Positions 20,101 through 31,274 of a stretch of DNA of 64,000 bases are shown here, piece by piece. The DNA is from Miscanthus floridulus (Eukaryota > Streptophyta > Magnoliopsida > Poales > Poaceae). The notes below the pieces were generated by a model, which did no database searches, was not told the DNA's origin, and saw nothing but the letters and a program-made list of their open reading frames with translations. Location of the stretch: positions 111,244,461 to 111,308,460 of the forward strand of contig NC_089595.1 in NCBI RefSeq assembly GCF_019320115.1, read 5' to 3'. Made by a program: the position numbers and the translations under genes. Position 1 is the first letter of the stretch, and the number at the start of each line of letters is the position of its first letter.

Positions 20101-20135
20101 CTAGTACGAACCGCGCGCCCCTGCGCGCGAGCGCA
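20101..20135 (-). mobile_element. Helitron-like 3' terminus (minus strand)
   Basis: On the minus strand a 7-bp all-GC stem (CGCGCGC / GCGCGCG) with loop AGGG is followed seven bases later by CTAG. The next base is T, as expected for insertion between A and T. Helitron 3' ends carry exactly such a hairpin before CTRR. If real, the element extends to higher coordinates, and its 5' TC end is not located. No RepHel gene is visible, so it would be non-autonomous. Confidence 0.5.
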
Positions 20136-22485
20136 AGCAAGTACCTTTAGGTTTATACAGGTAAGATACACATGTTGCATACAGCGCGCGTTCATAAATA
20201 CAGATAATTTTGTGTGATAGTAGAAGATGAAGATATATTTTAATTTATGGGCTCAAAGGCATCTAAGAGTTACATATAAATATATAAAGAGCTTTGTATA
20301 TGCATTACAGATGGTGTGTACCACTTGGAGAATCCAAAAGCTGAGTACATTATGATACGAACACCTGCATTTACTGATGCAGCAGGGTACAAAGCGCAGT
20401 AGCTGTTAAATTCAAAGGGGGTATGTAAGCATACATATTTACAGCCGTGGAGCTGATTCCTGGTGTAGTATGGAAAGCACAAAGATATACATACACAAAA
20501 TACATAAAAAGCCCTATTTATTCTGCATACAGCAACAACTTTTGGTAAAGTGAGACATGTGGTCCTCCACTGAATTTGGAGTGTGCACATCTCTCCATGC
20601 CTGTGACAAGACACAGAATTAGGGACAACCTGTAGAATTAAGAAGAGTACCAAAACAACTAATTTTATTTGACATCACCGATCTTGAACGAAAGCAGATA
20701 AGTAGTATGTTGTTCTGATTGGAACATTATATGTCGAATGGTTATGTGAAAAGAAATCTATGTTCGTGTGTGTTCCCTAAACTCATAAGACATAGTTATG
20801 ACAAAATAGGATAATGTAAGCCACTAATATATCCGCGAATTTACCTGTGTAGTCATACCTACAGCTGGGAATAGGGAAAAAAATAAAATAGCACCTAGTT
20901 ATGATAAAATAGACATATTAATTAGACAGGCTATTGTAAACTATAAAAAATTGTGAACTTGTAGGAGGTTAAGGTCAGTGTCATAGGTATTATCAAATGC
21001 TGCAAGTTGACAGTAATTTATGTATGGCATACATGTATTTGAAATCGTAGATATGAATCTGGAAGGGATACCTACGTCATCACACATGTGTAGGTTTAGA
21101 GCTGCAACTATTAAGATTTTCTGTTTTTTTGTTTCACGAGAGATCAATCTAGAAATAGCTAACAATTAAAAAGGAGGGTAAAAAAGATATTAGTAACGGA
21201 CTAATGAATTTAGCGGAACCAGTTAAGTAAAGCCTAAGGTGTGATCACACAATGGGTGGAGGCAGAGGATCTGTACCTTGGGCAATAAGCGCTACAAAAG
21301 TTGATGATTTTGCCATTTGATTGGAGCGCTGTCCTCAGTAAGTAGCTGTTGTTGCTCTTGGAATTTCCAGAGTTTGAAAAAGGGGTAGTAATCTGGAAAC
21401 ATTGATAATCGGGGGTGTAACAAAGTGTACGGTGAGATGTACTATGCGTAGTGTACGAAGAGGAAATCGGTGAATATGAGATTAGTTGTTAGTCATATAT
21501 AGTAGTTTCCAGGTAAGCAGCAACCAGTAAATGTAGTGTTTGACATGTAAGAAAAATATATATAAGAATTGTTCTTGAGAGGTATCTACTTTGTCATTTA
21601 GCACAGATTTCTGAAGGACATAGATGGGTTGCTTCTAAATCATGCGCCTCTATAATCGTCATTGAACATCCACATAAGGATTCAGATAGTTTGCTGGTTC
21701 TGAGCTACGAAGATAAGCGGTACTTAAACAGGGGCATTCAAAGTTGTGGTGATAAGCACATAAAAAATACAGAAGAGAATTACTGTGCAAAGCTGCTAAC
21801 CAAGTGGAAGCATATTTTCGAGTGTCCATTGTTATATACAGGCTGGAGACAGTGTACAGAGCTGCTATATTTGTGAGTGAACTTACAGGGTTTTTTTTAG
21901 CAGCCAACAAACAGTATCAATGTTGAAATCCTTAGCTTGTGCACCCCCATAAGGTTACTTGGAGCTTTGTGTCCTTGCAAAATATGGGAATAGCATTTTT
22001 CCCCCATACGTCGATTTAAAAAAACAAATTATTATGAAGATGCAAGGCGGTGACCAAGTACTGAGAGCTCTTTTTAGGTAAAAACACTTCTACAGATCCT
22101 TTATGAGCACCTCTCTAAGGGTAGTTAGCTTGTCCTTGCCTCTGGAAATTATATAGGAATTGGTGGCTGAATATCAATGATGAAACCAATGACATCTGCA
22201 AATATCTATGTTAAATAAAGAATCGATGGTGTGCATGTATAATGATAAATAAAAATAGGATGACAAATGGCATCACAGGATCGGCATACTTATCACAAGG
22301 GAGGATTGTGCATGCTGTATGTGAGTGCACCGAAATTGGCATGTCTATGAACTGTGTTCCATGGAATTTTAGTGGTATCAGGTGCCTGTAATTAGAATAG
22401 CCATGTTTTGATTAGGAAGGAAAAGATGAGAAGAGGAAGCAGGCATAACCAGGTGCAGCTAATGCGAAAATATTTTTGAATTGGT
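20136..22485. other. Gene-poor AT-rich stretch
   Basis: This is possible Helitron interior. No supported coding sequence is present. On the minus strand near 20600 the sequence TTGTCACAG followed by an 80-base moderately GC-rich piece looks like an acceptor and exon, but I could not match it to a protein. Short open frames around it lack motifs. Confidence 0.35.
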
Positions 22486-22499
22486 AGCAGAGGCTATAT

Positions 22500-22607
22500 C
22501 GAGTCGCGGTCTCCTCGCATTGCACAAGCGAGGGTAAGGCTTACCACTGACACCCTTCCCCAGACCCCGCACAGAGTGGGAGCTCTCTGCACTGGGTACG
22601 TCCTTTT
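22500..22607 (+). mobile_element. 5'-truncated SINE resembling the plant Au family
   Basis: A perfect 14-bp duplication, AGCAGAGGCTATAT, flanks it at 22486-22499 and 22608-22621. The 108-bp body contains GAGGGTAAGGCTTACCACTG, CCCTTCCCCAGACCCCGCAC, GTGGGAGCTCTCTGCACTGG and ends in a short T run, as Au-type SINEs do. The tRNA-derived head is missing. The long, exact duplication shows target-primed retrotransposition by LINE machinery and a fairly recent date. Confidence 0.85.
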
Positions 22608-22621
22608 AGCAGAGGCTATAT

Positions 22622-25567
22622 GAAATTTCTAGATCATGTTTGTGCTGTGATATAATAATTTAGGGCATAATTTTCAGAGGCTATATTTACAGGATTCAGA
22701 TTATAGCAGAGGCATAATTTTCAAAACCTCTATGCTACCCCAAAGCATACATGAAAATTTCCCCTCAACCTCTATGCTACCCAACCCTTCTTTCAATGGA
22801 GGCACCTATCATGATATATCAAATTTACAAAACTATAAACCGTATATATTAAATAAATGCGGTGATAACAATTAATACTCAATTGAAGATGCTATAAAAG
22901 GAAAAGGGAAAACACACATAGAATTCCCATGACTTAAATGGTCCCATATTTTTTTTATCCATCAAAAAATGGCAAACATCTTACTTTTGAGGATGACAGT
23001 TGCAGCTTCACCTGTTAGGATAGTAGCTTTTGAATTTTTGCTTTAATTAGCATGATCTCTCCCTCAATGCAGAGAAATTAAGACTCGGCCATGACCTGCA
23101 ACAAAGAAACTGTAACAGACACATGGTGTGGTAGAACAAAAGACAAATATGATATCAAAAGCAGATCCTGTTAAGCAGATATGAGTATTCCTGGTAAGCC
23201 CAAAATACAAATCAAAGGTCAAAGGAGAGAAGTGAAGAAAAGGAAGTAAAGGAAGAATGGGAACGAAAACAATTTGATTTAGGTAAAAGTGCTCAAGAAA
23301 CCAGAGCACCAAAGCATTGAAAATGAAATCCTAATGCATGCATAAAAAATGGGCAAGCCTCACGACCTTTTTTTTTACCCAAACACGGTGGACGCTTCCT
23401 GAAAAGTTCATTAATATTTTCCTCCTCGGAGCAGAAAACACAATTTAACCCAACTATTCTTTGGCTTTCTCCAGCATATTGACACAAGCATGCTCTTTTT
23501 TATTCCATATAGTGAGATGAAATCAATGGCTGCCTGATGGATATAATACTCGATAGAAAAGAAACTTGTGAAAATGGTGGGTCGGGATTAGACTACGTGA
23601 CATCAAAATCAATAGCATAATTTTACTTCAAAAAAAATCAATAGCATAAAATCTGGGAGTGCATAAATCCGACCAGGCGCAGAGGTCTGAATTGAGTACA
23701 TTCATACGAACCCATGCAACTATGCTAATGAATTATGTGTTCCTTTTGAGAATGCATGTACCGTATAGGAGAAAGATTTAAAATTACTTATCCATTGAAC
23801 AGGCAATAAACACTAACTCCCATCAGATTTAAAATGGTGCCTCCAAACTACACAAAATAGAATAAGTAGAAAGAGATGCAAAAAAACAGGACTAAGTAAC
23901 TAACCTTTGCCTGGAGCTATTGCAGCTGAGTTCCAAAAACAGCAGCGCGCATAATATTTGTATTAAAAAATGAAAGAAACAGGAGAACGAAAAGTTGACG
24001 CAGACAATAAAAGTGTTTTGACAATGTAATCCTTAGGAACAGGGCATGTGCTCAGAACCAACAATATATAATTTTACGTCGAGAGCACTGATCAGAGGCA
24101 ATGATCAGAAGCCTGGAATGAACAAGAATGTATCTATGACTTCACAGGCAATGAACCGAACCTCAGATTGCACAGTTATGTGTTATCGACATCACAGACA
24201 ATGATCATAAGCAAGTATGAGTGCAAAACCAAAGGCAATGATCAGCTTAGACAAAGGAAGAAATCATCACAAGCAATGACATCGCAAGCTCAGATTTCAA
24301 ACACCATTTTCATTGGTGCCTCGGAACTACAAAAAATAGAATAGGCCGAAAGAGATGTGAAAAACAGGACCATGCAACTGATCGTTGCCTCAGTCATCAA
24401 GTTATAGGTAGAAAGAGATGCAAAAAATAGAATCAACATTGCGCATGATCATTGCCTCAATTATGAACATAGCAGAGAGATGTAAAAGGAAGAGTCATCA
24501 TAGGTCATGAGCATTGCCTCAGTCATTTAAAAAAAGAAAGAGGTGTAAACTGCGGAAAGGTAGCCCGTGATCATTGCATGAAACATTAAACATAATTTAT
24601 GATGTGGTCATCACAGCATTGGCCCATTCCCTCAAATCAAAATGTAACAGGAAGAGGAAAGCGTACTCATCACTGCACATGACCAGAATGCAAATAATGA
24701 ACCAAAAAGCATCAGTACTGCAGTGTAGATCCTCTCAAATTTATGTTAAGTAAAAACAAACAAATATCATTGATATGGTCATGCGCTCAGATCTATGCCA
24801 CAATACTTGACTGGGCTGAAGATGCAGCCAAACCGAGCAGGTCAGACCCTAGACAACACTAAAAATTTGTAGTGATCATGTAGATTGGTAACAGAAAAGG
24901 GGACAACAATAGATGTAGGGTCAATTGTTAACAAAAAAGGGAGAGAGAAAGACAGAGACGAAGGGAAGGCTGGGGCGGGAGTAGCAGAGGCACGGCGATG
25001 TGGGAGGAGAGTCGTGGGTGCTGGGAGGGAGCACAATCAACGAGATAAGGCGGAGTAGATATTTTTTATGTTGGGATTAGAAGTAGAAGCAGGACAAAGC
25101 TAATCGGCTCGAAGCCAGCTAAGCCACTGGATCGGAGACCAGAGGGCTGTATGAATTTTGGGCGACATGGACGCCCTCTCCTGGCGTGGAGCCCAACTGA
25201 AATGTAGGAAGTAATTAACTAAAAGTTGTTCCATACATATCGAATTTGTTGTACACTTGAATTAGGTGGCATGTAAAAAACAATAATCTGTAAGTGCTTG
25301 CGAGGTACTAAACCATGAAGGATGGATTTGTAGGTACAGAAATTGTAAGGCTATGGGCACATAAGTATATTATTATGAAGACACAAGATTTCTAGAGATA
25401 AGCACATGCAGCTTTGTCGATCTTTCAAAATGTGTTCCAGGCAATTGAAAGGCTGGGCACATAAATATATATTTAGGTTAGAAGTAAGACAGCAGGCCGG
25501 TGACCATATATAAGCTTGTAGCATTTTCATACCGTATGTGCATATCTCCATGTCCTTTAGCTGCAGT
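22622..25567. other. Gene-poor stretch with a repeat cluster and a GC-rich minus-strand block
   Basis: No protein gene is supported. Between 24090 and 24600 a GGCAATGATCA-like word recurs, first in one orientation and then in the other. On the minus strand 25040-24880 is pyrimidine-rich and GC-rich like a transcript leader and could mark the 5' end of a non-coding transcript; this is weak. Gypsy 1 interrupts the stretch at 25573. Confidence 0.4.
24090..24600. repeat. Two opposed clusters of a GGCAATGATCA-like repeat
   Basis: Forward copies start near 24097, 24147, 24197, 24234 and 24272, 37-50 bp apart. Reverse-complement copies (TGATCATTGCC) start near 24379, 24446, 24507 and 24568, 61-67 bp apart. 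The reverse cluster sits in a degenerate unit that also contains GAAAGAGATGCAAAA. Together they form a loose inverted arrangement of about 500 bp. Confidence 0.65.
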
Positions 25568-25572
25568 ATGTG

Positions 25573-26644
25573 TGTCGGATATCTATACCCGGGTATCCGA
25601 GCCAAAGGATTAATGAGCGTCACGTCGGCTCATCCGATGGTTAAGGACGCAACTGCGACCTCGTCCGACTCCGAGGACTAGGTTTCCGCCTCGTCCGACC
25701 CCCAGGGGCCGGGCCACGCCTCGTCCGACTCCGATGACGAGGTTTCCGCCTCGCCCGACCCCAAGGTGTGGGCTCCGACTCATCCGGTCCCACGGGGAGG
25801 GCTCCGCCTCGTCCGACCCCCGAGGGCCGGATTCCGTCTCGCCTGGCCCCCAGGGCGAGATTTCCGCCTCGCCCGTTCCCTGGGGGTTGGATTCGCTACC
25901 GGACAAAAGCAGTGGCCCTAGAGTGGGACCTGGACCGCTTCAACCACTACGGCATGGAGGCGCACGCTGGGAGACTCACGTCGCCCACCGCGTCAATAGG
26001 CCGGCACTGTGCTGCCAACTCCCTGCCTGACCCTCCGTTCAGCGTCAGTCAACCGGTGTCAGATTGACGGGCACCGTACCGCCAGCCCCCCATATGGCCT
26101 CTATCAGAGGACCCTTTGACCATTCCGTCCGCTCGGATGGGATGGAAGACAAGAACGGCGCACGACGCCCGCACGTATGCTGTAGCGGCCAACAGGACCC
26201 CGGTACGACGCAGCTGCCACCACGATCTACAGGGTCAGCGGGACCCACGCGAAGAGGAGGACGGCGCACCTCCAGGAGCCTTATTTCCCTTTCTTTTTCC
26301 CTCTTCCCTTCCATTGTAACCCCTGCTTTTTCCTTGGCCTATAAAAGGGAAAGCAGGGCGCACTAAGGGGCATCGCACATCGCACCATGAGAGTTCAATC
26401 GACCGATAGATTGAGCAGTAGAAGCATCGAGCAATCGAACCACAGAGACTTGGGAGCTCCTCCCTCTCTCGACAGTTTGTAACCCCCTACTACAAACTCA
26501 GTGCTAGTAACACAAGCAGCCCTAAACTGGACGTAGGGACATTTAGCCTGAACCAGTATAATCCTTGTATCCTCTTAGCACACCATCCGGGTCAGACGCG
26601 CAATATACAAATTTACTCGTTGGTGTTTACTCGAAACACCGACA
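25573..26644 (+). repeat. Gypsy 1 left LTR (1072 bp)
   Basis: A GC-rich array (25640-25890) repeats phrases like TTCCGCCTCGTCCGACCCC at intervals of roughly 40 bp. CTATAAAAGG at 26339-26348 is a good TATA box. The last 23 bases contain the perfect hairpin GGTGTTT-ACTCG-AAACACC (26622-26640). The right copy carries about 50 extra bases near 57615-57670. Confidence 0.92.
26339..26348 (+). promoter_or_regulatory. TATA box of the Gypsy 1 left LTR
   Basis: CTATAAAAGG lies about 300 bp before the LTR end, a usual place for the U3/R border. The same position in the right LTR reads CTGTAAAAGG (about 58042-58051), so that copy of the promoter is weakened. Confidence 0.6.
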
Positions 26645-26665
26645 GTTAGCGCGCTAGGTAGGGGT
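26645..26665 (+). other. Gypsy 1 primer-binding site, mutated
   Basis: The site begins TAGCGCGCTAGG two bases after the LTR. The equivalent site in Gypsy 2 begins TGGCGCGCCAGG. Primer sites should start TGG to pair with the CCA end of a tRNA, so this copy has been damaged by G-to-A and C-to-T changes. Confidence 0.6.
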
Positions 26666-26702
26666 CCTTTTTGTGCGTCTCGACATCAATACCAGGCCTC
26701 GG

Positions 26703-27729
26703 ATGGCTAATCACAACGTCAGCTGGGTCCTAGGCGCGCACGTGCGCTTCGGGGACCTAGACTTTGTCGCCACATCGGAAGGAGAGCTGGCGCAGGCTCC
26801 CGCCGCCGTCCAACTACTCCACTCCACCGGCCTCGGCGTAATCGCTGAGGCGCTGGAGGAGCTACGGCTACATGCACCAGAGGCCCACGTCGTCGAAAGC
26901 GACCAGCTCCTCAAGTTCGACTACGGGAGGCTAGAGCGCCAGCTCAGCGCCTTCCTGGGACCCCGACCATCCCGGGAGGACCTACACCACCTCACTTTTT
27001 CGTTCGCCAGCATCATGACGCGGCTTGCCGGAGGACAGCCGCTCTCTCCGGAATACCTCATCCAAAGAGTCCCGATGGCACTACCGTGCAGGCTGCGCAC
27101 CACGGTTCCGGTGCTTGAGCGTCTCGGCCCCCACCACGACGTGCGCGACGCCCTCGACGCTCGCATACGTGACACGTCCTCAGGGCAACCCGACAAGGAC
27201 GTACCGGTCCATCAGGCCCAACCAGGTGGCGGGCCGCGCACTGCGGTTCTGGTGCATGAGCTTCTCGGCCTCCACTACGACGCCCGTGACACCCTCAACG
27301 CTCGTGGGCGTGCCTACGGCGGTGCGAACGAGGGGGCTTGCCACGGCTACCATCCACGCCATGGCGGACGCCATGGCAGCAGTGAAGACCGAAGCCCGAG
27401 CCCTGACTTGATGGGACCTCATGCCTTTGGCCGACACACCCTCAAGGGCAAGGCAAAGCAGGACGAGGACGCCGACGAAGGCGCCTCCAACCGCCCCCAA
27501 CAAAAGGAAGAACAAGCGGTGGCGCAGGAGCTCGCTCGTGGTCAACACCGACCGCAAGAGGGGCCAGAAGCCCGCGGAGGGTACCTTGGACCACTTCGAG
27601 AAGCTGCTTGAAGGGACATGCCCGAGCCATGCTTTCCCCATCAAGCACCTGTACAAAGACTGCGTCCTTTTGATGCAGTTCTTGTCCGGAAGCTCCAACA
27701 AGGGGGAGCATAGGACGGAGCCCAGCTAG
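26703..27729 (+). pseudogene. Gypsy 1 gag, internally deleted and frameshifted
   Basis: The ATG at 26703 gives MANHNVSWVLGAHVRFGDLD, which parallels the gag start of Gypsy 2 (MASHGISWVLGAHVCFGNLD). The first frame continues to 27611, but similarity to Gypsy 2 gag in that frame ends near 27440 at GPHAFGRH. There about 0.55 kb, including the retrotransposon gag core, is missing, and the late-gag piece continues in another frame to 27729 (EGTLDHFEKLLEGTCPSHAF). No zinc knuckle is visible. Unlike Gypsy 2 the first segment has no internal stop codon. Confidence 0.85.
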
Positions 27730-28010
27730 ATGAAGCACGCGACGTCGCCCTCCTTTGCTCGGACAAATACCAGCAGGCGCTGCGACGGTACCACGGTCGT
27801 CGAGTGTGGGGTTGGGCCTTCAACGTCGGAGATCTAGTCCTCCGCCTCGTCCAAAGCATCAAAGACCGCCATAAGCTCTCCCCGCCGTGGGAGGGACCGT
27901 ATGTTGTCGTGGAGGTGCTCCGACCAGGCACCTACAAGCTCAAGACCATCGACGGTGAAGTCTTCACTAACGCCTGGAACATCGAGCAGCTACGTCGCTT
28001 TTACCCTTAG
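27720..28010 (+). pseudogene. Gypsy 1 integrase C-terminal domain remnant
   Basis: About 95 codons remain. They run from LDEARDVALLCSDKYQQAL through FNVGDLVLRLVQ and HKLSPPWEGPYVVVEVLRPG to NAWNIEQLRRFYP and a stop shared with Gypsy 2. It directly follows the late-gag piece, so the deletion joined gag to the last part of pol near 27720. This domain normally helps bind DNA during integration. Confidence 0.85.
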
Positions 28011-28762
28011 TCTTTCCATTCCAAAGTTTTCAATATGCTTATCGAACTAAGTAATGTTTCTACAAAAACCAAAAAATGTTACCTCCTATCGGATTCGCTT
28101 CCGATTTGATCGGTCTTCAGTAACACTCGACCCTGGCAACTACCTAGGGTCAGATTTTACTCGGGGGCTGATAGGAGTACATATACTCATAAACATTTTT
28201 CCATCCGACCCTTCTCTTTTATGACAAGACCTAGAAATAAGAGTTGCCGAAAACTAACGATGAGTAAAACTGGTTGGAATGCAAAAAGCCTATGCCCCGA
28301 CGGCTACGGCATCGCTTGCTCACCTGCATGATCATTACTTAGTCGCTCGCAACTTAAGTTTCTAAATGTCTTAACATAAAATGAGGGTCGGATCCCAACG
28401 AACTTTATGTATATATACTCAGGAACATTTTCCCATCCGACTCTTCCTTTTTATGACAAGACCTAGAAATAAGAGTTGCCGAAAACTAACGATGAGTAAA
28501 ACTAGTCGGAATGCAAAAAGCCTACACCGTGACGGCTACGTCATCGCTTGCTCACCAGCGTGATCAATACTTAGTCGCTCGCAACTTAAGTTTCTAATGC
28601 CTTAACAAAAAACAAGGGTCAGATCACAACGAACTTTAAGTATATATATATATATATATATATAAAGGCCAAACAACGTTTCCGGCCATAATAAAAGTCT
28701 TTACAAAAAGACCGATGCCAGACTCAGCTATCTAACTAAACACCCTTGGGCAGGATTTCTTC
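28011..28762 (+). repeat. Gypsy 1 spacer with two tandem ~230-bp units and a TA microsatellite
   Basis: Units at about 28179-28407 and 28408-28640 share CATCCGACYCTTCY, TTTATGACAAGACCTAGAAA and TAAGAGTTGCCGAAAACTAA. Each also carries a GACGGCTACG...TTGCTCACC box that recurs in Gypsy 2. A (TA)n run lies at about 28638-28664. There is no coding sequence. Confidence 0.85.
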
Positions 28763-31269
28763 TTAGACCTTCTCCGCCAGGTCCCACGCCGGGGGAGCCG
28801 CTTCCTTCTCAATTTCGTCCAGTTCGGCGTCAGTGTAGCCAGGCGCAAAGCCCTCACTGATAACTGGCATGTCGATGTCGATGTAGTGGGAGCGGGCGAT
28901 GGCGAACGCGTGATGGACGCTGGTGTGCAGGGCCTCCCTTGCGAGCGCGCGCGCCTGATCCAGGATCTGGGTAACCCGGACTATGAGCGAGCTTGTCTCC
29001 ACGGCCGGGGCGACCCCAAGGTCATCGAAGACCAACCCGATGGCAGTGCGCAAGGCATCATGGTTGTTGCTCTCCGACTGGAGTGATCTCGCACCTCGGA
29101 GAGTTGCCTCTATAGGGCTACTCAAGCTGAACACCAAAGAGTGTCAGAAAATCGACTGCAAATGTCAAGCAAAAAGGTAACCGGGAGCCTCACCTTTCAC
29201 TTGCTCCTTGAGGACCGTCTTCTCCCTCTGGAGCACGCCAACATCCCCGGCCAAGGCAGCGGCCAGGCCCTTAGTTTCTTCCTTCGACTTCTGCTCATTT
29301 TCAAGCGCGCGCCGAACAAGGTCGAGGGTCAGGCGGAGTCGTCCAAGCTCCACGGCATCTTCCCCGGCCTTGGTGACCATAGCCTTGAGCTTGTCCTTGG
29401 CATCGTCGGCATGTTGACGGGCTTCCCGTTCCTTGGTCTAGAGGCTCGCCGCTTCCTCCTACAGCCGCGGTACTTCGGCAGCAAACCCCCAGACCTCCCT
29501 CTCGTGATGAAGGAATAGGGACTTCTCCCGGCTGCGCATCGCAAGGGACTGTGAAAAAATCAGGTTAGAATTATATAAACAGGGCTCGAGAGTAGAAAAC
29601 ATGAAGACACGACAAACTTGGCCGGCCGGGGCGATGTCATCCTTCAACACCCCCAACGCGTCGGTCAGAGAGCGGACTACGGACTCAAGTCCTGAGCGCA
29701 CGCTCGTCCAGTCCTTCTCCTCCGTCGGGTCGTCGAGGGTGAACACCGACTCGCTCGGGTCCAGCCGCCTGTCCTAGTGGAGCTGGTTTCCTCCCCACAC
29801 GAGCGGATCGTCGCCTGGCTGGACAAGGGACCGGGAGGGCCCAACCCCAACCGAGGGGTCAGTCGTGGCAACCGTCGGTGTCGACCCGACGGGGGCCGAC
29901 GGTACCTCCTCCATCACCAGTGCTCCCTCGGGAGTGGACCCTCTGATGGCAGAGGAGGATGGCAGCGCGGGCTCCAAAGTTCGAGCCATCGCCGTGTCTG
30001 CAGGGGACACCTCGGTCGCACCTCATCCCGTCTGCCCCAACTCGGGCGTGTCGACCGGCGCGGGCGCCGGTTCCACGAGCGCCTCCCCCAGCACAATCGG
30101 CGCCTCTGCCTCCCCCGCTTCCTCAGGCCATGCCGTGTCCGCCTCGGCGCATCATGGCGCGCCCTCGGCACCACGCCAGCCGGCTCCTGGGGGATTGGCC
30201 AATGCACCAGGATCTTCTATGGCGCCAATGTCAGGGAGCTATGGGGACCGGTCCTGCGGAAAGCACCAACGTCACACAACAAAATCCGAGAACACAACAA
30301 AAGGACGAAGAAGTCGTTAACTCACCTCGACGCCATTATCCAAGATCGTTTCGGGGGCTAGCCGCTCGACTCCGACTCCGCCACATTGGCAATTGGCCGC
30401 TTCAATCCCCCGGTGGGGTCGGTCGGAGCGGGGTGAACTTGCTCCGCCAACCTCAGGGGCGCATCCTCCCCCGTTGATCTTGGAGGCGCAACCTCTTCAG
30501 ATTACACTGGGGCATGCTCTGGAATCGGGGTCAGGTTGGCCTGCCCCATGTCGGCCTGTTCATCCTCGCGCGCAAGCGCGCCCCATGGGATGTCGAGGTC
30601 GGACTCATCCTCCTCCTCTTCCTCCTCGTCGCCGTCGCTCTCCTCCGAGCCTTGCCGGTGCCTTCCACGCTGGAGCTTCACTCGCTCCTTCTTCGCCTTC
30701 TTCCGCTCCTTCTTCGCCTTCGCCGCCTCAGCCGCGGTGCGATTCGCCGCCCTCCACACCACGTCCTCTGGCAGTGGCGGGTCGGAATCACGGGCGATGA
30801 GGCTGGGCTGCAAATCCCGGTGGTTAGAATCTAAGAACAGAGGAGGGTTCACCAAGGAAAGAAACTCGAAGAAGGCTTACCAGTTCGATGAAACCCGCGT
30901 TCGGCCGCATCGTGGGATGCCCCGGGACCGGGTACACCGGGGCGAGATCCACCGACGGATCCGCCGGGCACTCCATTGCCTCCTTGAGGCATTGTGCCAT
31001 TTCTCTGAAGTTGAGGGCCTCACCGGCGACCATCACCATCCCTTCGAGAGCGGAATCCGGCGTCATCTTGTACATCAGAAGATCGCGCGCCATCTGCGGC
31101 GCTAGCCTCCTGACGTGGTACGCTCCGACGATGCCAGTCCCGTGAAGACCGTGGCACTTTAGAGTCGTGATGACTTCAAGAAGGTCGCCGACCTTCTTCT
31201 GCTCCTTCTCAATGGGCCCGTACCTCCACACGTTCGGCACCTCCTCGATCAGGCGGCCGGTGAAGATTG
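28763..31269 (-). pseudogene. Gypsy 1 antisense ORF, C-terminal part (Transposase_28/PF04195-type)
   Basis: Read leftward, this continues the antisense ORF whose start lies at 55581-56089 on the other side of Gypsy 2. At the junction it resumes with LPIFTGRLIEEVPNVWRYGP, then DLLEVITTLKCHGLHGTGIV and a conserved HPTMRPNAGFIEL motif. Further on come acidic and Lys-rich stretches, a heptad-like coiled coil (29165-29380) and an acidic end (VISEGFAPGYTDAELDEIEK). Small frame changes between pieces could be introns or lesions. Tat-branch elements carry such an antisense ORF between pol and the 3' LTR; its function is unknown and, despite the Pfam name, it is not a demonstrated transposase. Confidence 0.7.
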
Positions 31270-31274
31270 GCAGG

